A stretch of 64,000 bases of DNA from Mesorhizobium sp. GbtcB19 (GTDB taxonomy: Bacteria > Pseudomonadota > Alphaproteobacteria > Rhizobiales > Rhizobiaceae): contig NZ_JAGXJY010000011.1 in assembly GCF_019091085.1 (NCBI RefSeq), positions 1 through 64,000 of the forward strand, given 5' to 3'. The notes under the pieces were generated by a model. That model was given only the letters and a program-made list of their open reading frames with translations. It ran no database searches and was not told where the DNA came from. Below are positions 7,321-16,118 of this stretch, piece by piece; positions within the stretch are counted from its first letter, which is position 1; every line of letters starts with the position of its first letter. The position numbers and the translations under genes are program-made.

Positions 7321-8103
7321 TTGCGTTCGACTGATTATCTCGGCCGTCTGTTCGGCCTCGAAGGCAGGCATGCCTTCATCACCGGCGCCAGCCGCGGACT
7401 GGGGCTTGCCTTCGCGGAGGCGCTGGCAGGCGCCGGCGCGCGCGTCACCATAGGCGGCCGTAAGGCCGACGAGCTCAAGGCCGCCGGTGACCGGCTGCGC
7501 GCCGAGGGCTACCCGATTGCGGAGTCACTGATCGACGTCACCGACACGCAGTCGGTCGATGCGGCAATCGCGGCGAGCGAAGCCGGCACCGGCCCGATCG
7601 ACATCCTGGTCAACAATGCCGGCATCCAGCGCCGCGCGCCGCTCGAGAGTTTTTCCGACGCCGACTGGGACGCGCTGATGGCGACCAATCTCGACGGCGT
7701 GTTCAAGGTCAGCCGCGCCGCCGTGAAGGGCATGATCCAACGCCGCAAGGGCGTGATCATCAATGTCTCCTCGGTGCAGAGCACGCTCGCCCGTCCCTCG
7801 ATCGCGCCATACGCGGCGAGCAAGGGCGCCATCACCATGCTGACCAAGTCGATGGCCGGCGAATGGGGCCAGCACGGCGTGCGCGTCAACGCCATCGCGC
7901 CCGGCTATTTCAAAACCGAGCTCAACGCCGCGCTGGTCGCCGACGAAAAATTCTCAACCTGGCTCACTGGCCGCACCCCGATGCGCCGCTGGGGCGATGT
8001 GGAGGAACTGGCGGGTGCGGTGGTGTTCCTGGCGTCAGACGCGGCGAGTTTCGTCACCGGGCAGACGCTGCTGGTGGATGGCGGGATTACGAGCGTGCTT
8101 TAA
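7321..8103 (+). CDS. SDR-family oxidoreductase (gluconate 5-dehydrogenase-like)
   Basis: 260 residues from a TTG start (LRSTDYLGRLFGLEGRHAF). The motifs are cofactor site TGASRGLG (about 19-26), NNAG (about 95-98), catalytic Ser and Tyr-x-x-x-Lys (IAPYAASKGA), and the C-terminal TGQTLLVDGG. This classical short-chain dehydrogenase resembles gluconate 5-dehydrogenases or 2-deoxy-D-gluconate 3-dehydrogenases (IdnO/KduD), which interconvert keto- and hydroxy-sugar acids with NAD(P). It is followed 12 bp later by the ABM gene and divergent from GntR, so a sugar-acid role is likely. Confidence 0.9.
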   Translation: MRSTDYLGRLFGLEGRHAFITGASRGLGLAFAEALAGAGARVTIGGRKADELKAAGDRLRAEGYPIAESLIDVTDTQSVDAAIAASEAGTGPIDILVNNAGIQRRAPLESFSDADWDALMATNLDGVFKVSRAAVKGMIQRRKGVIINVSSVQSTLARPSIAPYAASKGAITMLTKSMAGEWGQHGVRVNAIAPGYFKTELNAALVADEKFSTWLTGRTPMRRWGDVEELAGAVVFLASDAASFVTGQTLLVDGGITSVL

Positions 8104-8115
8104 GCGGATCGAACA

Positions 8116-8430
8116 ATGATCGTAAGGATGGCCGAGCTGGAGATCGACCCAGGCAGCGTCGACGCGTTCAACGCATTGCTCTCAGAAGAGATCGAAGCCT
8201 CGGTGCGACTGGAGCCTGGGGTGCTGTTTTTGTTTGCGGTTGCCGTGAAAGAAAATAGCCACCTGGTACGAGTGATCGAAGGTTATGCTGACCAAGCAGC
8301 ATATGAAGCGCATCTGACCGCGCCGCACTTTCTCAAATACAAGGTCGGGACCGCCGATATGGTCAAGTCGCTCCGCCTACTCGAAACCGATCCGATTTTG
8401 CTCAAGGCGAAACCCCAAATTTCAAACTGA
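8116..8430 (+). CDS. antibiotic-biosynthesis-monooxygenase (ABM) domain protein
   Basis: 104 residues. It has the ferredoxin-like ABM fold pattern (MIVRMAELEID...; EPGVLFLFAVAV; YADQAAYEAHLTAPHFLKYK). Such proteins include YgiN-type quinol monooxygenases and many dimeric helpers without proven activity. It is probably co-transcribed with the upstream SDR gene. Its 3' end faces the kinase gene across 4 bp. Confidence 0.88.
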   Translation: MIVRMAELEIDPGSVDAFNALLSEEIEASVRLEPGVLFLFAVAVKENSHLVRVIEGYADQAAYEAHLTAPHFLKYKVGTADMVKSLRLLETDPILLKAKPQISN

Positions 8431-8434
8431 GACA

Positions 8435-9046
8435 CTACTCCCACGTCACATCCGCCGGCACACTGTGCTCCAGCACGAGGTCGACATTGAGCATGTCGTT
8501 GCCGCGGACCTTGGCGATCGCATATTCATCCGGGTAGCTGAGGTCGGTCCAGCGCTTCAGCAGCCGCTGTTCCAGCTCGGCGCGCGACGCGGTCAGGAAG
8601 ACCGTCAGGTCGAACAGGCGGGCGAGGCCGGACCAGGGCGCGCGGCCGAGCAACAGGTAGTTGCCTTCCACGATGACATAGCGGGTCGATGGCGCGATCA
8701 GCCTGGCGCCGGCGCGCGAAAGGTCTAGCGGGCGGTCGAAGGTCGGCACGGCGACGCTTTGCGCGCTATCGCGCACGCGCCGCAAGGTGAGCTCGAAATT
8801 GTCGAAATCGAAGGTCTGCGGCGCGCCCTTGCGCTGGCGCAGGCCAAGCCGGTCGAGCACCGCATTGTCATAATGGAAGCCATCCATCGGCAGGATTTCC
8901 GCACCCTCCGAGGCGAGTTCCTTCCGCAGCCGCTCCGCGATTGACGACTTGCCGGCGGCGGGAGGGCCAGCGACGGCGATCATGACGCGCGCGCCGGAGG
9001 CGTCGGTCGCCAGGATACGCGAGACGAGATCGTTCCAGTCGCTCAT
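8435..9046 (-). CDS. P-loop nucleoside/sugar kinase-like protein (FrcK type)
   Basis: 203 residues from MSDWNDLVSR. The upstream in-frame extension runs into a palindromic repeat and is not coding. P-loop GPPAAGKSS at about 27-35; FDFDNFELTLRRV and VIVEGNYLLLG are typical of the uridine-kinase/phosphoribulokinase-like family. It is the last gene of the sugar ABC operon. In Sinorhizobium the fructose operon frcBCAK ends with a similar kinase, which suggests phosphorylation of the imported sugar. The true substrate is not known. Confidence 0.85.
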   Translation of the reverse strand: MSDWNDLVSRILATDASGARVMIAVAGPPAAGKSSIAERLRKELASEGAEILPMDGFHYDNAVLDRLGLRQRKGAPQTFDFDNFELTLRRVRDSAQSVAVPTFDRPLDLSRAGARLIAPSTRYVIVEGNYLLLGRAPWSGLARLFDLTVFLTASRAELEQRLLKRWTDLSYPDEYAIAKVRGNDMLNVDLVLEHSVPADVTWE

Positions 9047-9085
9047 GGTCGGTCCTTGGGCCTGGCTGTTGCAAGGATGTTGTTG

Positions 9086-9134
9086 GAGCATGATCTTTTC
9101 CGAAAACCGGATCCCACTTTTCGGGATCATGCTC
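9086..9134. repeat. rhizobial intergenic palindrome, copy A
   Basis: Perfect 10-bp outer arms GAGCATGATC/GATCATGCTC enclose inner arms CCGAAAA/TTTTCGG around a conserved ACCGG-TCCCAC core. The same core occurs at 39,069-39,113 and 60,929-60,977. It lies between the ThuA and kinase genes of the sugar operon and may fold in the mRNA. The rest of 9,047-9,235 shows no gene. Confidence 0.85.
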
Positions 9135-9235
9135 TGATGATGAAAGGGGTTGACCAGTGCCGCCTCGCCAAGGCGGTCAACCTGGCGATGCCCGCAGGGA
9201 GCGCCGGGCGGCGGCACTGGTCAAGGCGGTGAAGG

Positions 9236-9994
9236 TCAGTCGGCCGATATCCAGCGGATGATGTTCGCCATCAGCCGGCCGTAGAGCGGCCATGCAAGAA
9301 AATCCTGCGACAGCCAGTGCGGGCCGATATCGGTCGTCCAGGCGGCGGTCCGGCCCTTGCCAAGCTCGCGTACGGAAAGCAGCGGCCAATCCGCGCCGCG
9401 ATAATGGCAGGAGGCGAGCAGCCGCGAAGAGCCGTCGCGGCGGAAGTCGGTCTTATTCATGCCGAGGATCGGCGGCAGCGGCCCCTCGATGCCGGCGAAG
9501 ATTGGATGCGAGGACTGCAGGATGGAGGCCTGCAGGCCCTGCGGCACTTCCAGTCCGTCGCTGAACGGCAGGCAGCGCACCGGCAGCACGTCCTCCACCG
9601 GCGTGTCGCGGAAACGCGCGGTGCCGAACATGCCCTGAAAACCCATATAGCCGCCGGCCAGCATCAGCCCGCCGCCGGCCTCGACATAGGCCTTCAGCAC
9701 ATCGAGGCGGTTGACGCCGACGCAGCCGGCGCGGGCTTCGGGTGTGACCAGCAGGCTCAGCGCGCCGACGTCGGAAATCACCACCGCGTTGTAGGGCGCC
9801 AGCGCTTCGAGGTCGTAGGGGAATTCGGCCGGGCAGCGCTCACCGCCGATCTGGGTGACCGAGATGCCCTCGGCGGCCAGAGCGGCGTTGAAGGCAGCGG
9901 CGCCGTTGACATAGGCGGCGCTCGTCAGCACCTCGGCGCCGGATGCCACCGATGTCGTGGCCGAAAAGGTTTCGCCCGCAAGCAGGATTTTCAT
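9236..9994 (-). CDS. ThuA/glutamine amidotransferase-like cytoplasmic protein
   Basis: 252 residues from MKILLAGETFSATTS. The fold is that of class I glutamine amidotransferase-like proteins (DVLKAYVEAGGGLMLAGGYMGFQG). The usual catalytic Cys is not obvious at the nucleophile elbow (the sequence there is LAGGYMGF), as in other members of this carbohydrate-linked group. It is third from the 3' end of the operon, after the binding protein. Homologues commonly sit in sugar ABC operons of rhizobia; the biochemical role is unproven. Confidence 0.82.
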   Translation of the reverse strand: MKILLAGETFSATTSVASGAEVLTSAAYVNGAAAFNAALAAEGISVTQIGGERCPAEFPYDLEALAPYNAVVISDVGALSLLVTPEARAGCVGVNRLDVLKAYVEAGGGLMLAGGYMGFQGMFGTARFRDTPVEDVLPVRCLPFSDGLEVPQGLQASILQSSHPIFAGIEGPLPPILGMNKTDFRRDGSSRLLASCHYRGADWPLLSVRELGKGRTAAWTTDIGPHWLSQDFLAWPLYGRLMANIIRWISAD

Positions 9995-10023
9995 TGCGCA
10001 CCGTGCTGTCGATCGAGAGAAAG

Positions 10024-10047
10024 CGGCGGGCGCCGTGGCGCCCGCCG
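10024..10047. terminator. intra-operon hairpin after the binding-protein gene
   Basis: CGGCGGGCGCC and GGCGCCCGCCG are 11-bp perfect arms with a 2-bp loop, just past the stop of the binding-protein gene (10,059) on the minus strand. Pyrimidine-rich sequence follows. Such hairpins protect the abundant binding-protein mRNA and lower expression of downstream genes. Confidence 0.65.
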
Positions 10048-10058
10048 GGTTTGGGGGA

Positions 10059-11060
10059 TCAGAACTTGAACTCGGCAAGGTTCTCCGGCGTCACGATCTT
10101 GGCCGGGCCGAGCACCAGCTCGCCGCCGGCGCCGATCGTGTATTCGCCCAGACGGCCGGCCTTGAACTTCTCGCCTTCCTTGCCGGTGATCTTGCACTGC
10201 GCCAGCGCCTGCGCGGTCTGATAGGTCAGGTAGCCGAGGTCGGAGACGTTCCACCAGATGTCCTGCGCGGAGCCGTCCTTGATGTATTTCGAGATCAGCG
10301 TGGCTGGCGCCAGGCCCGTCAGCTTGACCTTGCCCATCAGGCCGGCTTCCTCGAGCGCGCGCGCCGCGGCCGGCAGGCCGATGCCGGCCGGAACGATGAT
10401 CGCCTTCAGATCGGGGAAGGCCTGGACCAGCGCCAGCGCCTGCTGCTGGTTGACCTGCTCGCTCTCCTCGCCATAGGCGACCTGCACCAGCTTCATCTTC
10501 GAAAATTTCGGCTCGGCCGCCATCTTCTTCTTCATGAAGTCGATCCAGGCGTTCTGGTTGGTGGCGGTCGGCGTCGACGACAGGATGGCGAAGTCGCCCT
10601 CGCCGCCCATCAGATTGTAGGCGCTTTCCAGCATCATCTCGGCCAGGCTGTCGCCCTTGGCCTGGTTTGCGAAGACCGCGCGGGCATCACCCGCGACGTC
10701 GGAATCGTAGGACACCACCTTGACGCCCTGCTGGGCTGCGCGCTTCAGCGCCGGCGCCACGGCGTTGGCATCATTGGCCGAGATCGCGATGACGCCGACC
10801 TTCTGGGTGACCAGGCTGTTGATGAAATCGATCTGCGCCTCGGCAGTCGCCTGCGAAGGCGCGACCTGGATCGCCTTGCCGCCGATCTCCTTGGCGGCCT
10901 CCTCGGCGCCCTGCTGGGCGACCTTGAAATAGGGATCGGTGTCGAGCTTCGGCAGGAAGCCGACGGTCACCGGCTCCTTGGCGCATTCGTCGGCCAGGGC
11001 CAACGATGCGGGGGCAAGCAGAATGGTCGATGCGAGCAGGGCTAGTCCAAACGCTTTCAT
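10059..11060 (-). CDS. periplasmic sugar-binding protein of ABC transporter
   Basis: 333 residues with a Sec signal peptide (MKAFGLALLASTILLAPASLALA, mature from about residue 24). It is a Peripla_BP_4 fold protein (VTVGFLPKLDTDPYFKVAQQ; VGVIAISANDANAV; DIWWNVSDLGYLTYQTAQ) of the RhaS/LsrB/AI-2-like type. It captures a sugar in the periplasm and delivers it to the two permeases. A strong GGAGGA site lies seven bases before the ATG. It is the third gene of the operon. The substrate cannot be read from the sequence; a rhamnose-like deoxysugar is only a guess. Confidence 0.93.
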   Translation of the reverse strand: MKAFGLALLASTILLAPASLALADECAKEPVTVGFLPKLDTDPYFKVAQQGAEEAAKEIGGKAIQVAPSQATAEAQIDFINSLVTQKVGVIAISANDANAVAPALKRAAQQGVKVVSYDSDVAGDARAVFANQAKGDSLAEMMLESAYNLMGGEGDFAILSSTPTATNQNAWIDFMKKKMAAEPKFSKMKLVQVAYGEESEQVNQQQALALVQAFPDLKAIIVPAGIGLPAAARALEEAGLMGKVKLTGLAPATLISKYIKDGSAQDIWWNVSDLGYLTYQTAQALAQCKITGKEGEKFKAGRLGEYTIGAGGELVLGPAKIVTPENLAEFKF

Positions 11061-11106
11061 TGTACACTCCTCCGTTTAGTTCGGGCTTGCTGGAAGGGGC
11101 CCGATA

Positions 11107-12096
11107 TCACCCCTTGGTTTCGCGCAAGGCGCGCGATCTTGAGAGGCGCTCCTCCAGGGAGCGCCAGTAATTGCCGATGAGCAGCGAGCCGATCAGAAGC
11201 AGGCCGATGATCATGCCTTGCGCGTCGCCACCGATCTGGTTGAGCGCCAGCACGTTGCGGATGATGGCGATCAGCACCAGCGCCAGCATGACGCCGGTGA
11301 GCTTGCCCTTGCCGCCGAAGACGCTGACGCCGCCGAGCAGCACGATGGTGATGACGTCGAGCTCCATGCCGAGCGCGTTGTTGGCGCGCGCATTGGCAAG
11401 GCGCGCCGTGTAGACGATGCCGGCAATCGCCGCGACGACGCCGGAGACGACGAACAGCCAAAGCACCATGCGGCGCGTGTTGATGCCGGAGTAGCGCGCG
11501 ACTTCGGGGCTGCCGCCCAGCGCATAGAGCCGCTTGCCGGTCGCGGTCTTCTGCAGCACGACCGCAAAGACCGGCGCCAGTATGAGGAAGGGCACGATGG
11601 TCCAGGGGATCTGCGTTCCAGGCAGATTGTCGATGCCGAAATCGACGATTGCGGGCGGCAGGATGTTGACCGAGCCGGTGCCGAGCAGGATGTAGCCGAT
11701 GCCGCGATAGAGCGCCATGGTGCCAAGCGTCACCACCAGCGACTGCAGGCCTAAGCGCGACACCAGAAAGCCGTTGAAGGCGCCGAGCAGCGCGCCGAAG
11801 AGCAGCGTCAACGGGATCGCGGCGAAGGTCGGCATGCCCGCTTGAACGGCAAGGCCGAAAATCACCGAGGTCAACGCCAGCACCGAGGCGATCGACAGGT
11901 CGATCTCGCGGCAGATGATGAGCAGCGTCATCGGCAGGATCAGCAGCGCTTTTTCCGAAGCGCTGGCGGCGAGCTGCGAGAGGTTGAAACCGGAGACGAA
12001 GTTCGGCGCGAAAAGCGCGGCGTAGAGGAAGACGGCGAGACAGGCGGCGGCCAGCAGCAGGTCCCAGAAATCGATCGAGCGGAGGAACTTCGTCAT
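11107..12096 (-). CDS. sugar ABC transporter permease
   Basis: 329 residues with about nine hydrophobic segments. The BPD_transp_2 signature appears (ILPMTLLIICREIDLSIAS near 75-95; GAFNGFLVSRLGLQSLVVTL). The start is set by an ATGA overlap with the preceding ATPase-permease fusion. It forms the transmembrane channel with the fused permease in the inner membrane. Confidence 0.94.
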   Translation of the reverse strand: MTKFLRSIDFWDLLLAAACLAVFLYAALFAPNFVSGFNLSQLAASASEKALLILPMTLLIICREIDLSIASVLALTSVIFGLAVQAGMPTFAAIPLTLLFGALLGAFNGFLVSRLGLQSLVVTLGTMALYRGIGYILLGTGSVNILPPAIVDFGIDNLPGTQIPWTIVPFLILAPVFAVVLQKTATGKRLYALGGSPEVARYSGINTRRMVLWLFVVSGVVAAIAGIVYTARLANARANNALGMELDVITIVLLGGVSVFGGKGKLTGVMLALVLIAIIRNVLALNQIGGDAQGMIIGLLLIGSLLIGNYWRSLEERLSRSRALRETKG

Positions 12097-14657
12097 CTCA
12101 TCCTCGCCTGTCTGGCATGTTCGGCGCGCCGCACGATGAAGGTGTCGATGCCGATGGCGACCAGGATCACCAGGCCGTAGACGCCCTGCAGCCACAGCGG
12201 ATCGACGCGCACCAGGGTCAGACCGTTCTTGATGACCAAGAGCGTCAGCGAGCCGAGCACGATGCCGAGCAGCGTGCCGGAGCCGCCGCGGATGGCGACG
12301 CCGCCGACCACGGCTGACGCGATCACCGTCAGCTCGAAACCGAGCGCGACGCGGGCGTCGATGGTGGCGTAGCGCGAGGCCCAGAGCGCGCCGCAGAGGC
12401 CGCCGAGCAGGCCCGCCAATCCAAAGGCCATCAGGATGCGCCGGTCGACAGGAATGCCGATGAGGCGCGCGCCGTCCGGATTGGAGCCGGTGGCGAACAG
12501 CTCGCGACCGACCGCCGTGCGGTAGAGCAGCACATAGCCGGCGCCGAGGATGAGGACGGCGATGGCGACGATCAGCGGCACGCCGGCGAGCTTCAGGCCG
12601 GTCATGTCGAGCCAGCGCTGCGTCACCTCATCGGCGCTGACCTGGTCGCCGGCGGCCCAGATCGAATTGAAGCCGCGGAAGATCGACATCGAGGCCAGGG
12701 TGACGACGATTGCCGGGATTTTTCCCCGGGTGACGACGAGGCCGTTGATCAGCCCGCAGACGCCGCCGACGGCGCAGGCGGTGGCGAGGCCGATCGCGAT
12801 ATCGAGGCCGGGATGGGCCTGGACCATGCTGGCCGCCATATAGGCCGACAGGCCGATCACCGAAGCGATGGAAAGATCGATGTTGCGGGTGATCAGCACC
12901 AGCATCTGGGCAAGTGCCGCGACCACCAGAAGTGCGGCGTCCATCGAGACCGCCGTCAAATTGGCGGCGCTGACCATGCGCGGGTTGATGATGGTGACCG
13001 GAATGGCGACCGCCAGCATCGCGGCAAGCAGGCCGAACTCGCGGCGCTTGAGGATATTTGCCGGACCTTTGCTGGCTTCCGCGAGCGCGGCCTGCGCGGC
13101 CTCGGTCGGCGCACCAGCCTGCTCGACCGCGCGGGTCGCGGCTTCCAGCACCTTTTCCTGCGTCGCCTCGCCGCTCGCGAACTCGGCCGTGCGATGGCCC
13201 TCGCGCAGCACGACGATACGGTCGCACATGCCGATCAGCTCGGGCATTTCGGAAGAGATCAAGAGGATCGCCATGCCCTGCGCGGCCGAGTCGGCGATCA
13301 TGGCATGCACCTCGGCCTTGGTGCCGACATCGATGCCTTGCGTCGGCTCGTCAAGGATCAGCACGCGCGGCTCGGTGCGCAGCCATTTGGCCAGCACCAC
13401 CTTCTGCTGGTTGCCGCCGGACAGTTCCTTGACCGGCTGGCCGTAGCCGGCGAAGCGCAGCTTCATGCGCTTCAGCCAGTCGGCGACGAGACCGGTGGCG
13501 CGGTCGGTGCCGTAGAGACCGAAGCGCGCCGCCTTGTCCAGAACCGGCAGCACGGCGTTGTCGAGAACGCCGAAATCCATCACCAGGCTCTGGCCCATGC
13601 GGTCTTCCGAGACATAGGCGATGCGGGCATTCATGGCGTCGCGCGCCGAGGCAAAGCGCACCGGCTCGCCGTCGATGCGGATCTCGCCAGCATCGGGCCG
13701 GTCGATGCCGAACAGGACACGCGCGATCTCGGTGCGGCCGCTGCCGACCAGGCCGCCCAAGCCCACCACTTCGCCGGCATTGAGCTCGAGGTCGATATCG
13801 GCGAAGGCGCCGGTGCGCGACAGTCCCTTCGCCTCCAGCACCAGCGCGCCGGGTTTTTCGCGACGGTCCGGATAGAGATCGCTGACCTCGCGGCCGACCA
13901 TCATGGAAATCGCCGCGGCGCGGCCGAGCTCGGCCTTCGGCCTGACGCCGACAAGGCGCCCATCGCGCAGCACCGCGATGCGGTCGGCGATGCGAAAGAT
14001 CTCGTCCATGCGATGGCCGACGAACATCATCGCCACGCCATGTTGCCTGAGGTCGGCGACCACAGTGAAAAGCCGCTCCACCTCGCGCTGCGAGAGTGCC
14101 GCGGTCGGCTCGTCCATGATCAGCACGCGCGCGTCGAGCGAGAGCGCGCGGGCGATCTCGACCAGCTGCTGCTCGGACGTGCGTAAGGCGCCGAGCCTGG
14201 TGTCGGTCGGCACGGCAAGGCCGACGGTCGCCAGCACCTTCTTCGCACCGGCGAGCATGGCTGAATTGTCGATGCCGCCGAAACGGTCCCGTGGCATGTG
14301 GCCGAGATAGATGTTTTCCGCCACCGACAGGTCGGGGAACAGGCCGGGATGCTGGTGCATGACGGCGATGCCGGCGGCCTGAGCATCATGCGGGGAGCGG
14401 AAGGCGGCGGGTTTGCCGTCGACCTCGACATGGCCGTCGGTCGGTGAATATACGCCGGCGAGCAGCTTTACGCAGGTGCTCTTGCCGGCGCCGTTCTCGC
14501 CGAGCAGCGCCAGCACCTCGCCGGGACGCAGGTCGAAAGAAACATCCTTCAGTGCGACGGTGCCGCCAAAGGCCTTGGTGGCGCCGACCAGCGCTACCGG
14601 AGCAGCCTTCCCCTGCGCCGTTGCTACGGCTTCACCAAGCGCGCCTTGCTGCAGCAC
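12093..14657 (-). CDS. sugar ABC transporter ATPase-permease fusion
   Basis: 854 residues from a GTG start with a strong AGGGAGGAAAC site. Two ATPase domains come first: Walker A GENGAGKST at 53-61 and Walker B VLIMDEPTAAL; the second domain has the degenerate P-loop GLVGSGRTE and signature LSGGNQQK. From about 540 a complete permease follows (LVLITRNIDLSIASVIGLSAY). Most sugar transporters of this class (MglA/RbsA with RbsC) keep these as separate genes. It is the first gene of the operon and divergent from the ROK regulator. Confidence 0.94.
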   Translation of the reverse strand: MLQQGALGEAVATAQGKAAPVALVGATKAFGGTVALKDVSFDLRPGEVLALLGENGAGKSTCVKLLAGVYSPTDGHVEVDGKPAAFRSPHDAQAAGIAVMHQHPGLFPDLSVAENIYLGHMPRDRFGGIDNSAMLAGAKKVLATVGLAVPTDTRLGALRTSEQQLVEIARALSLDARVLIMDEPTAALSQREVERLFTVVADLRQHGVAMMFVGHRMDEIFRIADRIAVLRDGRLVGVRPKAELGRAAAISMMVGREVSDLYPDRREKPGALVLEAKGLSRTGAFADIDLELNAGEVVGLGGLVGSGRTEIARVLFGIDRPDAGEIRIDGEPVRFASARDAMNARIAYVSEDRMGQSLVMDFGVLDNAVLPVLDKAARFGLYGTDRATGLVADWLKRMKLRFAGYGQPVKELSGGNQQKVVLAKWLRTEPRVLILDEPTQGIDVGTKAEVHAMIADSAAQGMAILLISSEMPELIGMCDRIVVLREGHRTAEFASGEATQEKVLEAATRAVEQAGAPTEAAQAALAEASKGPANILKRREFGLLAAMLAVAIPVTIINPRMVSAANLTAVSMDAALLVVAALAQMLVLITRNIDLSIASVIGLSAYMAASMVQAHPGLDIAIGLATACAVGGVCGLINGLVVTRGKIPAIVVTLASMSIFRGFNSIWAAGDQVSADEVTQRWLDMTGLKLAGVPLIVAIAVLILGAGYVLLYRTAVGRELFATGSNPDGARLIGIPVDRRILMAFGLAGLLGGLCGALWASRYATIDARVALGFELTVIASAVVGGVAIRGGSGTLLGIVLGSLTLLVIKNGLTLVRVDPLWLQGVYGLVILVAIGIDTFIVRRAEHARQARMR

Positions 14658-14846
14658 GTTTCCTCCCTGGTCGTAGTTATTTTTTCAGTTTGCTATATTA
14701 AATGCCTCCAAGCCGCAACCGGAAAATTGACTTCCTGACGCGCAACGCGCAGTGTCGCGCCACGCTTCGACGCGATCCGGCGGCTTCACGACCGCGATTG
14801 CAGATAGAGCCGGCCGCATCGGCGGCAAGACCTGGGGGATGGCGGT
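14658..14846. promoter_or_regulatory. divergent promoter region, sugar operon / ROK gene
   Basis: An AT-rich stretch at 14,676-14,702 (TTATTTTTTCAGTTTGCTAT and following bases) stands out in otherwise GC-rich DNA and lies 20-45 bp upstream of the transporter GTG. It is the natural place for the promoter and the ROK operator. No exact dyad was identified by eye. Confidence 0.4.
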
Positions 14847-16097
14847 TTGTCGGGAAAAGGCAGCAATTCGGTCAAGGTTCGGCACTATAACGAGCGTTTC
14901 GTGCTCGACGCCGTCCGCCGCCTGAAGGAGGCGTCCAAATCCGACCTGGCGCGCGCCGCCCATCTCACGCCCGCCGCCGTTGCCGACATCGTCGATGGAC
15001 TGGAGCAGGCCGGTTTCGTAAAGCAAGTGGGAAAAAGGTTCGGGCAGCGAGGATCGCCTTCGATCCTCTACCGGCTGGCGCCGGAGCGCATCTACAGCGT
15101 CGGCATCAAGATCGGCCGGCGCGCGCTGGAGGCGGTGCTGGTCGATTTCGCCGGCGAGGTGCGGGCGCGTGCCTCGCATGAATACCGCTATCCGGACCCG
15201 GATCTGGTGCGCAAGGCCGGCAACACCTCGCTCGCCAATTTCGAGGCGCTGGTCGACGGGCTCGACGATGCCTCGATCGTCGGCGTCGGCATCGCCTCGC
15301 CCTATTTCCTCGGCGGCTGGAGCGAGGAACTGGGTTTCCCTGACGACCTCGGCGATCGTTGGGAAGCGATCGATCTCATGACCTTCTTCGCCACGCCGCC
15401 GAAGGCACCGGTGTTCATCGAAAACGACGCCACTTCCGCCGCGCTGGCCGAGCTCGTGCAGGGCGCGGGTTCGCGCTTCCGCGACTTCATGCACATCTCG
15501 ATCGACACTTTCGTCGGCGGCGGCCTGGTGCAGAGCGGCAAGGTGCATACCGGGCCGCATGGCAACAGCGCCGCGCTCGGCCCGTTGCCGGTCTCGCCGT
15601 CGAGCCTCGATTCGGTGGCGGCGAAGCCGGCGCGCTACCAGAGCCTGCTGCACCGCGCCTCGATCTATGTGCTGGTCAATCATCTCAAATCGCGCGGCAT
15701 CGAGATCGTCCGCGTGCGCGAGCTCGACCCCATGCCGCCCGGCGCGCGCGAGCCGCTGTTCGAATGGATCGAGGACTGCGCCAACGCGCTGGTCGAGGCG
15801 ATCATCGCCATCACCTCGGTCATCGACATCGAGGCGATCGTGCTGGACTCGATCCTGCCGCGTTCGATCCATCTCGAATTGCTGGCGAAAGTGCAGAACC
15901 AGTTCAACCGGGTGAGCGCCATCGGCATCGTCGCGCCGGAAATAGTACCGGGACAGTTTGGCCCCGAGGCCTCGCCGATCGGCGCCGCCATGCTGCCCTT
16001 CTCGGCCCTGCTTGCGCCCGACAGCAGCGTGCTGATGATCGGCAAGGACCGGACGAAGCTGTTGAGCAGCCTCTCGGCGCTCGCCGGCCAGGGCTGA
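14847..16097 (+). CDS. ROK-family transcriptional regulator
   Basis: 416 residues from a TTG start with GGGGGAT upstream. The N-terminal winged helix spans about 10-75 (RHYNERFVLDAVRRLKEASKSDLARAA), followed by the ROK actin-like fold (VFIENDATSAALAEL; GGGLVQSGKV). The canonical ROK zinc-binding CXCGXXGC motif is absent; the segment reads HTGPHGNSAALGPLPV. It is divergent from the sugar transporter, as FrcR is in Sinorhizobium, so it likely represses that operon and is released by the sugar or its phosphate. Confidence 0.93.
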   Translation: MSGKGSNSVKVRHYNERFVLDAVRRLKEASKSDLARAAHLTPAAVADIVDGLEQAGFVKQVGKRFGQRGSPSILYRLAPERIYSVGIKIGRRALEAVLVDFAGEVRARASHEYRYPDPDLVRKAGNTSLANFEALVDGLDDASIVGVGIASPYFLGGWSEELGFPDDLGDRWEAIDLMTFFATPPKAPVFIENDATSAALAELVQGAGSRFRDFMHISIDTFVGGGLVQSGKVHTGPHGNSAALGPLPVSPSSLDSVAAKPARYQSLLHRASIYVLVNHLKSRGIEIVRVRELDPMPPGAREPLFEWIEDCANALVEAIIAITSVIDIEAIVLDSILPRSIHLELLAKVQNQFNRVSAIGIVAPEIVPGQFGPEASPIGAAMLPFSALLAPDSSVLMIGKDRTKLLSSLSALAGQG

Positions 16098-16118
16098 GAG
16101 AAGGCGGCAGCCTGGCCG

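Noticed and set aside
12813..14186. 457-residue frame opposite the ABC ATPase
   Set aside because: The ATPase motifs lie on the minus strand; no ribosome site or domain on the plus strand.
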